46,260 nt of DNA from a virus, in IMG/VR virus record IMGVR_UViG_3300020129_000546, positions 1 to 46,260 of that record; one strand, written 5' to 3'. Position numbers and translations under genes: made by a program. Below the pieces are notes generated by a model. The model saw only the letters and a program-made list of their open reading frames with translations, did not search any database and was not told the origin of the DNA. Of this stretch, positions 8,254-17,702 are shown one piece after another. Within the stretch, counting starts at the first letter, position 1. Every line of letters begins with the position of its first letter.

Positions 8254-8370
8254 ATGCGCCGGGTGGAGGCGCTGCCGACGCCGTGGTGGTGGCTGCGGGC
8301 CGCCGGCTGGAACGTACTCGTGTGGGGGCCGGTGTGCCTGGCGTTGATCTTCGTCGGGACGCGGTGCTGA
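8254..8370 (+). CDS. Small single-span membrane protein, 38 aa
   Basis: ATG at 8254 lies just after the previous TAG and its stop lies one base before the next GTG. The peptide has an N-terminal MRRVEALPTPWWWLRAAG and one hydrophobic helix of about 18 residues (about 20-37). Tight packing between two real genes supports it. The role is unknown; it could be inserted in the host membrane during DNA entry. Confidence 0.6.
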   Translation: MRRVEALPTPWWWLRAAGWNVLVWGPVCLALIFVGTRC

Positions 8371-8371
8371 G

Positions 8372-11300
8372 GTGGCCGTCAACAACCCGCTGAGCACGAT
8401 CCTGCCGGCGGCTCAGCAGCCGAGCGTCGGCTCCTCCCCGGGCGCCGGCCAGGCGCCGGGCTTCGGTCCCGCGCAGCAGCAGTTCACGCTCCAGAACCTC
8501 GGCCAGCAGCCGCAGGGCGAGCAGCAGCCGGCGCTCGCGCCGTTGCCCCAGCTCGTGCCCTACGTCGGCATGCGGCCGTACTACGCTGCGCTCGGCCAGC
8601 AGCCGCAGGCGGTCATGCCCCAGGTCTCGGACCCCACCCTGCAGGCCATCCAGCAGAAGCTCAGCGCCTTGCAGGCGACCACGCCGCTCCTCCAGGGCGC
8701 GCAGCCGCCGCACCCCAGCTCGGTACTGGCCAAGCAGCAGGCGCCGATGAGCCCGCTCCAGATCGTGGGGGCGGCCGGGCAGCAGCTCTGGCAGCAGGAG
8801 GTGGTCAACCCTGTCCAGGACTACATCAAGACCTGGCAGACCAACCCCGGCCAGGCGCTGGCCGAGACCGCGCTCGGGATCGGCACGATCGCCGCCGTGG
8901 TCGGCCTGGAGGCGGTCACCGGCGGCGCCGCGACCCCGGTCATCTTCGCTGCCTTCGGCGCCATGGCCGCGCCTGCGCTGGTCAAGAGCTGGGCGCAGGA
9001 GGTGACCGACCCCACGGACGGCCACCTGGTACAGGCGCTGGTATCGACCGGCAGCGCCGTGCTCTCGGTCGGCTCGCCGGTGCGCGCGTTCAAGGGCATC
9101 CAGAGCGCCCGTGCGCTGCTGAACAACGCCATCGTGGCGCGCAAGATGGTCGTGGACGCGGATGCCGCGGCGGGCCTGATCCTCGGCGGCCGGTCGGCGA
9201 CGTGGGCCATCCGCACCGGGGTCCCGCTGGAGAAGCAGATCGAGGTGCTGAGCCCCGATCCCGAGGAGGCGCTGCGCCAGTTTCAGGCCCGGTCGGTCAA
9301 CGTCGAGGAGGGCACGGCCGCCGCGTACATGGCGGCGTCGCGCAGCCAGCAGGCCCTGACCAAGCGTCTGCAGACGGCTCGCGACGCCGGCGACCTGGAC
9401 GCGGTCAAGAACCTCCTCCAGGAGATCCGCGGACACGCCAAGGAGACCCTGGCACCGGCTACCCTGGCAGCGGCGTACGACCACCTGTTCATCCCCTCGA
9501 CGCCGTACACGCACGTGCCGCTGTCCCCCCTGGAGGGGGTGTCGCCCGATCTGCACGACGCCCTGAATGAGCACGAGGGGGCGATCCGCGGGCTGCTGCG
9601 CGAGCTGCACAGCGGCAACGCGCTCCAGGGCCTGCACGAGACGGCCACCCGCATCGAGTCGGTGATGGAGCAGGGCGCACTCGACCGCGCCGCCGGCACC
9701 GCCTGGGACATGGGCAATCGGGTCCTGTCGCGTATCGAGGAGATGGCTCGGGCGGCCGGGCTCAGCGGCCTCAATGACGAGCGGATCGAGCCCATCCTGC
9801 AGGCGCTGGAGGAGCCCGAGAAGTGGCAGGCCCTGCTCGATGCCGAGCCCGAGCAGGCGGCGTTCGCGCAGCGGCTCCGCAACATCTCGAACATGCTCAC
9901 CGCCGGCGAGCTGAAGCACGGCACCGTGGCGCTGCCGCTGCTCGGCCGGGTGGCTCACTACGTGCGCGGCACGACCGGCGACCAGCAGGCCGAGCCGATC
10001 GAGATGTTCAGCTCCTGGTGGAAGAACCCGACCGGTTCGCGCTCGCGGTACTGGCGTGTCGCCGTGGACGACGAGAGCGGAGCGGTGACATTCCTGCCTC
10101 GTACGCGGGCCGGCATCATCGAGAAGTTCAAGAAGCAGACCGAGTTCTACGAGGCGACGCACGAGCACCGCCAGATGTACATCGCGAATCGGGCCGCGAT
10201 CAACGCCGCTCGCCGCCGCTTCGGCCAGCTCGAAGGCAAGCGCGGACTCGGCCACGACGATCCCAAGGTTGTCGCCGCGGCGCGGGCCAAGATCGATCAG
10301 ATGATGCTCGAAGCCCACAGCTCGATGGGTAGGCTCGCGCCCGAGCTGATCGGCATGGAGTACAAGCAGCTTCAGAAGCTGCGGCGCGCGGCCCCGGCCA
10401 CCCAGGAGCTGGTGACCGGCGGCGAGGCTGTACGGCAGATGCTGGCCCGCCACATGCACCGGATGCACATGGCGGTGATCGGCGACGGCCTGCGCTCGCA
10501 TGCCAACCTGAACATGCAGAAGATGCGGGACATCTTCGGCGAGACGCCGATGAAGACCTGGGGGGCGGCGATGGAGCTGCCTTCGTTCAAGAGCAAGCAT
10601 GAACTCCCGGACATCCTGGAGGACACGGTCTTCCTGGGCCAGGGCAAGAACGCCGGCTCGGTAGAGGATAACGCTCGGCGCCTGGGCTACTTCCTGGCGC
10701 ACCCCGCGGTCGGTCGCCCCGGCGACCTGCACCATCGGCCGGCGCTGTACGCACGCGGTGACCTGGCCAACAAGATCAAGCAGGCGGAAGCCGATACATC
10801 GGCGGCGGGCCTGCAGAACGGCATCCTGGATGCCCTGTACAACATCAGCGGAACGAGCAAGCGGTTCGTCATGTACAACCCGCTGTTCCACCGCATGAAC
10901 ACAGCGGGCCGGGCCTTCAGCTTTTTGCTGAGTGATCCGGCCATGGCCCAGTCGGCGTTCAAGGCCGTGGGCGAACTCAAGAAGGACTCGGAGGCGTACT
11001 ACGCACTGCTGGAGGAAGCCGGTCAGGCCGGCATGGTCCATGCCAACCAGTGGAACGTCTCGCACCATCTGCAGCTCCTGCAGCGTGAGGAGGATGGCCA
11101 GCACCACTTCCTGGGCGCCATCCGGAACTTCGGGAGGGCCATCAACGACTGGCACTCCGAGCACCTGGAGCGCGGGCTCTGGAACAGCGTGGACAACACG
11201 CAGCTCGCGGCCTACATGTACATGAAGGCGAGGATGGCCGGTAAGGGCATCCATGGACCAGACGCCCGACGTGCTGCGGCGCAGTACGCGAACATGCTGG

Positions 11301-13027
11301 GCGGCATGGTCAACCCGTTGTATATGAACCGGATGTGGCGCCATCTCAAGGGCCTGGTCTGGTTCGCTCCCTCGTACTGGGCCACCTTCCTGCACTCGCT
11401 CCAGTCGATGGTGCCGGGTGCGGCGCGGCTGTCCCAGTTCATGGCCGAGGCCGGCGGCGGGCGCTTCGTGCGGATGTCTGCCGTCCCCCTGAAGGCGCTC
11501 GACTACCGTGCCCGCGTCGAGCTGGTACGTGCACAGCGGAGCTGGATGCTCACTTACCTGTCCACGGCCGCGGTGTCGATGGACCTGCTCAACGTGATGT
11601 TCTCTGGCCACCACCTGTGGGACAACCAGCAGGGACACCAGTTCGATATCGACGTCACCAACGTGACCGGCACGTCGCAGGTCGATGCGCAGCACCCGGA
11701 GCCCAAGCCGGCGTACATCACCACCATGCCCTTCTTCCGGCAGGCGGTGGATGTCGCCAACGCGATCGGGCTCGGTCACGACTACGGGTTCGCCCACAAC
11801 TTCAGCGATGCCACCTGGCAGAAGCAGGACGCCTTCCACAAGGCGTCGATGGCGATGGGGGCGCTGGTTGACGGTGTCCGTCGCGAGGCGGCCGGCAAGG
11901 TCGGTGCCATCCCGCAGGCGGGGTACACCGCGGCCACCGGCCAGTCGTTCTACGGGAACGCCGGCCAGGGCGTGAACCAGCCGATCGACCGTTGGGAGGC
12001 GCTGGCTTCCCTGGTGCCGAGCGGGTACCAGGTGCAGCGAATCATCAAGCAGTACCAGCAGGAGCAGGCTCAGGCTACAGGTCAGCAGCAGCCAGCGAGC
12101 GCGTTCTGGAAGGACGCCACGATCGGCATGCTGTCCAGCCTGGTCGGGGTCCCGAGCATCTATCACATGGGCGTCGAGACGCCGCCGATTGACGACAGCA
12201 AGTACCAGAACTGGCAGTCCCAGCGGACTGCGATCCACGACCAGATGGTGGCGTACAGCAACCAGGTCTTCTCGGGGGGCATTTCCCCTGCTGAATACTC
12301 CCGGCACAGGCACGACATGGAGCAGCGCATGGCGCAGCTCGACGCAGATACATGGGGCGACAGTTCGCCAGGTGCGGGCCTGTCGGCCGCGTACTCACAG
12401 CTCTCCAAGCAGTTCGGTCTGGACAACCAGGCTCTGTCGGACCAGCAGTGGTTCGAGCTGTACGACGCCTTCCTGCCAGCCTGGAACCAGATGCTCCAGG
12501 CGGCCGACCCCTCGTCTCGCGCTGCTTGGTGGGAGCACCGTACGCAGCAGTGGACCGACGCCGACTACCTGGAGTGGGAGGCGCAGCAGCTCAAGGAGGC
12601 CCTGGCCGGCTCGATCGATGGCCAGGGCGGGGCGTACATCCGCGCCGTCCAGAACCAGCTCTACCAGCTCAAGCCGTACATGAGCGCGGCCGACTTCTCG
12701 GCCATGGAGGACTCGGACCCGGCATACTCCGCGTACCGGGCCATGCTCCAGAACATCGGGCAGACCAGTCCCCTCGGCGCCTTCGTCTCGGCGTTCAGCT
12801 CGCCGTTCTCGACCACGGCCATCCTGCCGCCCGGCATGACGTCCGAGCAGGCCCAGGAGGTGGCTGGATCGACGGGCGGCTACGCGGTGCGCGCCGAGGA
12901 GGCGTCGCAGCTCGCGCAGCAGGCCCGCCAGGTGGCGGCCGAGCCCGAGGTGGCGCAGGCCGGCGGTGACGCCGGCGCCAGCCCCGAGGTTCAGGCCGCG
13001 GTCCAGGCCGCGAGCGAGGCGCAGTAG
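8372..13027 (+). CDS. Large internal virion / DNA ejection protein (probable), 1551 aa
   Basis: This is the largest gene. GTG at 8372 follows the previous stop by one base. Visible parts are a Gln/Pro-rich N-terminus (1-150), a hydrophobic Gly/Ala-rich segment (about 167-207) that could contact a membrane, long helical regions, and an aromatic helical block (about 925-1075, containing WHSEHLERGLWN) resembling the alpha-helical domains of large polyvalent or ejected phage proteins. Its position between portal and a peptidoglycan hydrolase matches the T7-like set of ejected core proteins. No enzyme motif is seen. The ejection role is inference from position, size and composition. Confidence 0.6.
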   Translation: MAVNNPLSTILPAAQQPSVGSSPGAGQAPGFGPAQQQFTLQNLGQQPQGEQQPALAPLPQLVPYVGMRPYYAALGQQPQAVMPQVSDPTLQAIQQKLSALQATTPLLQGAQPPHPSSVLAKQQAPMSPLQIVGAAGQQLWQQEVVNPVQDYIKTWQTNPGQALAETALGIGTIAAVVGLEAVTGGAATPVIFAAFGAMAAPALVKSWAQEVTDPTDGHLVQALVSTGSAVLSVGSPVRAFKGIQSARALLNNAIVARKMVVDADAAAGLILGGRSATWAIRTGVPLEKQIEVLSPDPEEALRQFQARSVNVEEGTAAAYMAASRSQQALTKRLQTARDAGDLDAVKNLLQEIRGHAKETLAPATLAAAYDHLFIPSTPYTHVPLSPLEGVSPDLHDALNEHEGAIRGLLRELHSGNALQGLHETATRIESVMEQGALDRAAGTAWDMGNRVLSRIEEMARAAGLSGLNDERIEPILQALEEPEKWQALLDAEPEQAAFAQRLRNISNMLTAGELKHGTVALPLLGRVAHYVRGTTGDQQAEPIEMFSSWWKNPTGSRSRYWRVAVDDESGAVTFLPRTRAGIIEKFKKQTEFYEATHEHRQMYIANRAAINAARRRFGQLEGKRGLGHDDPKVVAAARAKIDQMMLEAHSSMGRLAPELIGMEYKQLQKLRRAAPATQELVTGGEAVRQMLARHMHRMHMAVIGDGLRSHANLNMQKMRDIFGETPMKTWGAAMELPSFKSKHELPDILEDTVFLGQGKNAGSVEDNARRLGYFLAHPAVGRPGDLHHRPALYARGDLANKIKQAEADTSAAGLQNGILDALYNISGTSKRFVMYNPLFHRMNTAGRAFSFLLSDPAMAQSAFKAVGELKKDSEAYYALLEEAGQAGMVHANQWNVSHHLQLLQREEDGQHHFLGAIRNFGRAINDWHSEHLERGLWNSVDNTQLAAYMYMKARMAGKGIHGPDARRAAAQYANMLGGMVNPLYMNRMWRHLKGLVWFAPSYWATFLHSLQSMVPGAARLSQFMAEAGGGRFVRMSAVPLKALDYRARVELVRAQRSWMLTYLSTAAVSMDLLNVMFSGHHLWDNQQGHQFDIDVTNVTGTSQVDAQHPEPKPAYITTMPFFRQAVDVANAIGLGHDYGFAHNFSDATWQKQDAFHKASMAMGALVDGVRREAAGKVGAIPQAGYTAATGQSFYGNAGQGVNQPIDRWEALASLVPSGYQVQRIIKQYQQEQAQATGQQQPASAFWKDATIGMLSSLVGVPSIYHMGVETPPIDDSKYQNWQSQRTAIHDQMVAYSNQVFSGGISPAEYSRHRHDMEQRMAQLDADTWGDSSPGAGLSAAYSQLSKQFGLDNQALSDQQWFELYDAFLPAWNQMLQAADPSSRAAWWEHRTQQWTDADYLEWEAQQLKEALAGSIDGQGGAYIRAVQNQLYQLKPYMSAADFSAMEDSDPAYSAYRAMLQNIGQTSPLGAFVSAFSSPFSTTAILPPGMTSEQAQEVAGSTGGYAVRAEEASQLAQQARQVAAEPEVAQAGGDAGASPEVQAAVQAASEAQ

Positions 13028-14844
13028 TGGGTTGGCTGGACGACGCCACCAGCGCGATCGGCTGGCTGGCCAACGCGGCGACCGGGGAGTCCCCGCAGCA
13101 GCTCCAGCAGGGGTTCCAGCAGCTCGGCATCTCGGCTGAGGACTTCCTGTCCTGGTTCGGCTACATGCAGGATCAGCAGGGGGCGCCGGGCACCGCGTTC
13201 ACGCCGGGTGGGGCGGACGCGTTGGGCCAGTGGCTGACCACCGCGCCGGCCGCCGGCGCTCCGGCGAAGAAGCCGACCGCGGCCCAGCAGCAGGCCCAGC
13301 AGCTCGGCAACTTGAAGATCCCGGCCGGCGTCAACCAGGTCGGGTTCATGGCCACCATCCAGGCGGCCCAGGAGATGGGCGTGCCGGTGGCCATCGCGCT
13401 CGCGCTGGTGGCTCAGGAGACCGGCGGCGGCTTCGACCCCAACAGCCAGGGCGACTACGTGGACGGGCGGCCGACCAGCTTCGGCCTGGCCCAGCTCCAC
13501 GAGGGCGGCGAGCTGGACGACTCGGGTCTCGACCCGACGACAGCGCTGACCAACCCGGTCGAGAACGTGAAGGTGGCCCTGCGCCAGGTGCAGAAGGTCA
13601 TGCAGCAGCATCCTGACTGGTCGTACGGCCAGATCGCCGCCGCCGCGCAGCGCCCCTCCGACCAGGCCGGGTACGCCGCCAGCGTCAACGCGTGGGTCGA
13701 TCAGATCCAGACCGGGCACGGCCCGCTGGGTTTCGCGCAGTCGCTGACGACCGGTTCCCTCAGCCAGCGCCAGAATCTGCCCGGTGGCACCAACCAGGTG
13801 CCGCTGCCGTTCAGCTCGGCGTACTTCCAGAACATCACCGAGCCCTTCGGGGAGGACGGCGAGCAGGGCACCGACTTCGGGATGCCCGAGCACCAGGCCA
13901 TCACCACGCCGGTCGGCGGCACCATCGAGACCCGCGACGACGGCAACCGGAACTGGGGCCGCGCGGTGTACGTGAAGATGCCCAACGGGTGGACGTTCTT
14001 CGTCGGCCACCTGTTCGACTTCGCGGTCCAGGATGGCCAGGTGGTGGCGCCCGGCCAGGTGCTGGGGACCAGCGGCGGCGGCAGCGACGCGCCGAGCCCG
14101 GGCAACTCCACCGGTCCCCACATCGAGATCCGGTTCATCGACCCGAGCGGCCAGAACCAGGACCCGATGCCCTTCCTGCAGCAGCTCTACAGCCCGACCG
14201 GGAGCGGCGCCAACGCGTCCAACCTGTACTCGAACTGGATGGGCGGCATGTTCCAGAGTTCTGCACAGGTCACTCCCACCGAGGCCAACCAGAACCTGGT
14301 CACCACCCCGGACCAGCGCTTGCTCGATCTCAACAGCCCGACCGGGCTCTGGTACCAGGCTGTGGATAGCGTGTGGACGAGTATCTTTGGGCAGCACGCG
14401 CCGCTGCAGGCAGCGATCGACTTCCACAACTCCGGCATCTCCACGCGCCAGGGCATCCAGGACGCGGTCAACGGGCTGCCGTCCGGCATCGTCCCGGGTG
14501 TGACCATCGGCGCCTTCAACAACCTCGACCAGGCGGTGAACTCGCTCTCGACTCAGATGTTCGGGCGCCCGGCGCCGCAGTCGCTGGTGGCGCAGTTCTT
14601 CCAGCAGGGCATCACGTCGGCCTCGGACGCGAAGCTGTGGTTCGACACCCACAGCTCCAGCGACATCCCGACGCAGGACTACCAGCAGGTCTTCGACGCG
14701 ATGAACCCGTACACGCAGGCGGTGTGGGGCGACTCGCCGCACCCGACTGACGTCGCTGCGGCGTACCAGGCGGCGGGTGGCCAGGTGAGCACCCAGGATT
14801 CCACGCAGAAGACGATCAGCGACTTCACCGCGGGGGTGTACTGA
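13027..14844 (+). CDS. Virion lytic transglycosylase with degenerate M23 domain, 605 aa
   Basis: The start GTG overlaps the previous TAG. Residues about 105-235 look like an SLT lysozyme fold, with a candidate catalytic Glu131 (LVAQETGGGF) and TSFGLAQLHE. Residues about 265-385 follow the LytM/M23 peptidase pattern (QGTDFGMPEHQ, GHLFDF, GPHIEIRF). The usual first zinc His is Gln280 and the last HxH zinc ligand is Glu367, while Asp283 and His365 remain, so the peptidase is probably inactive and may only bind peptidoglycan. It follows the ejection-like protein and probably opens the wall during DNA entry. Confidence 0.75.
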   Translation: MGWLDDATSAIGWLANAATGESPQQLQQGFQQLGISAEDFLSWFGYMQDQQGAPGTAFTPGGADALGQWLTTAPAAGAPAKKPTAAQQQAQQLGNLKIPAGVNQVGFMATIQAAQEMGVPVAIALALVAQETGGGFDPNSQGDYVDGRPTSFGLAQLHEGGELDDSGLDPTTALTNPVENVKVALRQVQKVMQQHPDWSYGQIAAAAQRPSDQAGYAASVNAWVDQIQTGHGPLGFAQSLTTGSLSQRQNLPGGTNQVPLPFSSAYFQNITEPFGEDGEQGTDFGMPEHQAITTPVGGTIETRDDGNRNWGRAVYVKMPNGWTFFVGHLFDFAVQDGQVVAPGQVLGTSGGGSDAPSPGNSTGPHIEIRFIDPSGQNQDPMPFLQQLYSPTGSGANASNLYSNWMGGMFQSSAQVTPTEANQNLVTTPDQRLLDLNSPTGLWYQAVDSVWTSIFGQHAPLQAAIDFHNSGISTRQGIQDAVNGLPSGIVPGVTIGAFNNLDQAVNSLSTQMFGRPAPQSLVAQFFQQGITSASDAKLWFDTHSSSDIPTQDYQQVFDAMNPYTQAVWGDSPHPTDVAAAYQAAGGQVSTQDSTQKTISDFTAGVY

Positions 14845-15377
14845 TGTTCGACCCCGCGAAGCTGTCGCAGGCGGTCAGCACGGTGCTCGGCAACAAGCCG
14901 CATCCGGACCTGCCCGAGGTCAAGGTCAACCAGTACGAGGCGTTCGGCCGGGTGGCCGCGCGCATGTTCGGGAACTCGCAGCCGCTGCCCGGCCAGGTCC
15001 GGCTGGCGTACCACTCGCTGACCAGCTCCGGCATCTCACCGGCCGAGTTCGAGCGCCTGTGGGACACCGCGCGCCCGCTCGCGAACGAGCTGCTGGACAG
15101 GGACCCCACGCTGCACGACATGACGATGTTGCAGGGGGCGCCGCCGAACGCGATCGCCGATTACTACGCGACGCATCCTCACCCTGAGGCGCCGGACGTG
15201 CCGGCTGGCAAGATCAACGCCTACCGCGCGCACGCTGCCCCGGTGTCGCAGGTGCTGCACGGCCGCGATCCGAACATCATCGAGCTGCACCGCTTCGCCA
15301 CCGGCAACTACGGCATCGAGGACATCCTGGCCCACTACCACGACGATGGGTCCTCGATCTCCGGAGCCAAGAAGTGA
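14844..15377 (+). CDS. Hypothetical virion protein, 177 aa
   Basis: The ATG overlaps the previous TGA and the TGA overlaps the next GTG, so it is translationally coupled. The protein is helical and soluble, with repeated His/Pro-containing turns (ADYYATHPHPEAPDVP). No family is recognised. Position suggests an internal or head protein. Confidence 0.68.
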   Translation: MFDPAKLSQAVSTVLGNKPHPDLPEVKVNQYEAFGRVAARMFGNSQPLPGQVRLAYHSLTSSGISPAEFERLWDTARPLANELLDRDPTLHDMTMLQGAPPNAIADYYATHPHPEAPDVPAGKINAYRAHAAPVSQVLHGRDPNIIELHRFATGNYGIEDILAHYHDDGSSISGAKK

Positions 15378-16219
15378 ACCTTACTGGCGACAACACGCCG
15401 GTATACAACCCCCAGGACACGCCGGGGTACAACCCGTTTGGTCACCCCTACCCGACGAGTCCGACGCCGCCGCCGAAGCATTACGACTCCGGGCCGCCGC
15501 GCAAGGGGAAGTCCAGCAAGAAGCCGGCGCCGGCGCCGCCGCCTGATCCGTGGGCCGGTGTTCCCGGTGCGGTGCGCGACCAGGCCAATGCGATCGTGGA
15601 CAAGTTCCTGGCCACGGTCGGGTATCCGCAGGGGCTCGACGCCAACAGCATCGCGCAGCAGCTCGCGAAGTCCAGTGTGAACATCACGGGCAGTCCCTTC
15701 GACGCTTACCAGTGGCTGTACGACAACATCCTGGGCGTGAAGAACCCGGACCTCGCCAAGAACTCGCCCTGGGCGGCGTTCGGGATGGGCAAGGACGACT
15801 ACACACAGACCGTTTCCAAGCTGGACAGCGTGTACTCGAACTGGACCGGGGAGAAGCTGTCCACGCAGAACCTGGGCGCCAACGGCGGCTTGTGGTCGGG
15901 GAGCCCCCTGTGGCAGGCCATCCGCGGTTCCTGGACGCCCGACCAGATCCGCAACTTCGCCATGTTCGGGAACGCCGAGGGCACCGGCCCGCTCCTCGCC
16001 GACGCGCAGATGACCGGCGCCGACCCGTGGATCGGGATGGGGCAGACCTACACGCAGACCCTGCAGGGGTTCCAGACGTTCGAGGGCTCGACGCCCACGG
16101 ACAAGGCCACCCTCGCCGCGTGGTTCCGGTTCGGCGCCAGCACCAAGCAGCTCGGCGGCCAGCAGGCCACGCAGCAGGCCACGCAGAAGCCGCTGTACCA
16201 GCCGGCCGAGGTCAGGTAG
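15374..16219 (+). CDS. Hypothetical virion protein with Pro/Lys-rich N-terminus, 281 aa
   Basis: GTG at 15374 overlaps the previous stop as GTGA. Residues 1-60 are Pro/Lys-rich and disordered, the centre is helical and Trp-containing (AYQWLYDNILGVKNPDLAKN), and the end is a short Gln/Thr repeat (QQATQQATQKP). The TAG stop doubles as the first bases of a possible -10 box for the next gene. Function unknown. Confidence 0.68.
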   Translation: MNLTGDNTPVYNPQDTPGYNPFGHPYPTSPTPPPKHYDSGPPRKGKSSKKPAPAPPPDPWAGVPGAVRDQANAIVDKFLATVGYPQGLDANSIAQQLAKSSVNITGSPFDAYQWLYDNILGVKNPDLAKNSPWAAFGMGKDDYTQTVSKLDSVYSNWTGEKLSTQNLGANGGLWSGSPLWQAIRGSWTPDQIRNFAMFGNAEGTGPLLADAQMTGADPWIGMGQTYTQTLQGFQTFEGSTPTDKATLAAWFRFGASTKQLGGQQATQQATQKPLYQPAEVR

Positions 16220-16222
16220 GCT
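16217..16222 (+). promoter_or_regulatory. Possible leaderless -10 box (TAGGCT)
   Basis: TAGGCT fits TANNNT and ends seven bases before the ATG at 16230, which has no clear Shine-Dalgarno site. It overlaps the preceding TAG stop, so chance is more likely here than for the boxes at 21660 and 31429. Confidence 0.3.
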
Positions 16223-16229
16223 GCGCGCG

Positions 16230-16586
16230 ATGGCGAGGACCACGTGGGCGAACCCGAACCCGGCCGGAGGGGCGTACGGTCGCCGCGGCAACCTGTACAC
16301 CGACGTGATCTTCATCGACTCCGGGGTGGCTCCGCTCAGCTCCCCGGCGCCGGCCCCGTTCAGCGCCGGCAACCCGACCGGCATCGTGCCCCAGGGGTGG
16401 GTGCAGCAGATGGGGAACGACGGCGAGGTGGACACCATGGCGGCCGTCACGGTCGGCGCCCAGCTCACCCGTCAGGCCAACATCTACCAGTGGATCTTGC
16501 CGTACGACGGCTGGGCCGCGTGGCCCCCCGATCCGCAGCGAGGCCAACCCGGTCATACTGCACAGCGACCAACCGGAGAAGGGTGA
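16230..16586 (+). CDS. Hypothetical virion protein, 118 aa
   Basis: ATG at 16230 is the only sensible start. It lacks a Shine-Dalgarno site but has a TANNNT box seven bases before it. The sequence is Gly/Pro/Trp-rich and beta-like (YTDVIFIDSGVAPLS, YQWILPYDGWAAWPP), as in small decoration or fibre proteins. Its TGA overlaps the next ATG. No family is recognised. Confidence 0.62.
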   Translation: MARTTWANPNPAGGAYGRRGNLYTDVIFIDSGVAPLSSPAPAPFSAGNPTGIVPQGWVQQMGNDGEVDTMAAVTVGAQLTRQANIYQWILPYDGWAAWPPDPQRGQPGHTAQRPTGEG

Positions 16587-17044
16587 TGAGTAGGCGAGTT
16601 TTCGGCATGAACGGATTCGGCAAGGGCTCCAGCGCCGTCGCCGCCGATGTGCGCGAGCGCATGGACCGCGTCGAGGCGGCGCGGGAGCTGGAGCTGCGCG
16701 CCTTGATGGAGAGTGACACGCCGATCCCGAACGGGGGCGGGGAGACGTTCCGTCAGCGCGCCGAGCGGCTGGGGGTAGACCGCTCGGCCCTGGCGAACGT
16801 CCGCAGCTTCATGGAGCTGATGGGGGGCAAGACCCCCGCCACCGGCCGCCACGGGGCGCCGGCCCCGATCGAGGTTCGCGGCGAGCGCTTCGTGGCCACC
16901 GACTCCTGGACGGATGCCCACGGCGACACCCACACCGAGGGGTACCGCCAGGTGGGCGGCGGCCGGATGCAGCGCGTGGTCGCGGTGGAGGAGCGGGTGA
17001 ACGAGCACACGCGACTGGTCACCCGGACGCGAGGAGGTAGGTGA
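16586..17044 (+). CDS. Hypothetical protein upstream of the scaffold, 152 aa
   Basis: ATG overlaps the previous TGA, and the stop at 17042-17044 overlaps the next ATG. The first 70 residues are charged and helical (VRERMDRVEAARELELRA); the rest is beta-rich and charged (FVATDSWTDAHGDTHTEGY). It could assist head assembly, judged only from its neighbours. Confidence 0.65.
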   Translation: MSRRVFGMNGFGKGSSAVAADVRERMDRVEAARELELRALMESDTPIPNGGGETFRQRAERLGVDRSALANVRSFMELMGGKTPATGRHGAPAPIEVRGERFVATDSWTDAHGDTHTEGYRQVGGGRMQRVVAVEERVNEHTRLVTRTRGGR

Positions 17045-17682
17045 TGTATCGGGTGCCGATGTGGCGCGTGTTCGACGCCAACGACGGGACGAACGGTGGC
17101 GCGGGCGGGGTGGCGACCGCGGGGCAGCAGGAGCCGGCGGCCGGGGCGGCAGCCCCGTCAACCCCCGGCACCCAGCCTCCGGCCGCCCCGCCCACACCGC
17201 AGCTCGACCCGGCGGCGTACAACGCGCTCCTGGTGCAGAACGCCCGCCTGCAGGCTCGTGTCGAGTTCCCGCAGGCGGACGCCGCGCTCATCGAGACCCT
17301 GACCGACCCGGCGGCCATCGCCGCGGTGGCCAAGCGCACGCACGAGCTGGCGCTCGCGGCGCAGCCGGCGCCGGGCCAGCCGCAGGGCGTGCCGGTCCCG
17401 AGCGACAACGCCACCCGGGCGGCTGAGGCCGAGGAGGCGCGGCGCGTCCGGGAGATGCAGTACAAGGTCCGGCAGCGCGTGCGCCCGGGGGCTCGCGGCG
17501 GCCGGACGGTGATCGAGCCGTGGGAGGCCGAGGACTTCCGGGACCTCGCGTTCAAGGTGTCGTGGAACGCCCACATGCAGCACCGGCGCGCGGGCCGCGG
17601 CAACGTCTCGGAGCCGCCCACCGGAGCCCCGCCTGCCGTCGCGCAGGCCCAGCAGATCCCGACCATGGGTCGGGCGTTCTAG
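17044..17682 (+). CDS. Probable capsid scaffolding protein, 212 aa
   Basis: GAGGAGG lies six bases before ATG 17044, so this start is preferred to the GTG three bases upstream. The protein has a disordered Ala/Gly/Pro/Gln N-terminus (15-60), a helical charged middle (ALLVQNARLQARVEFPQAD, EAEEARRVREMQYKVRQR) and a basic C-terminal helix. Low-complexity ends around a coiled middle, lying before the major capsid gene, are typical of phage scaffolds, which shape the prohead and then leave. There is no sequence proof. Confidence 0.55.
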   Translation: MYRVPMWRVFDANDGTNGGAGGVATAGQQEPAAGAAAPSTPGTQPPAAPPTPQLDPAAYNALLVQNARLQARVEFPQADAALIETLTDPAAIAAVAKRTHELALAAQPAPGQPQGVPVPSDNATRAAEAEEARRVREMQYKVRQRVRPGARGGRTVIEPWEAEDFRDLAFKVSWNAHMQHRRAGRGNVSEPPTGAPPAVAQAQQIPTMGRAF

Positions 17683-17702
17683 AACAGGAGGGTCCGTAGC
17701 CT

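Noticed and set aside
8195-12313. 1372-codon open frame on the minus strand
   Set aside because: Antisense shadow of the 1551-aa virion gene; no ribosome site and shadow-like composition.
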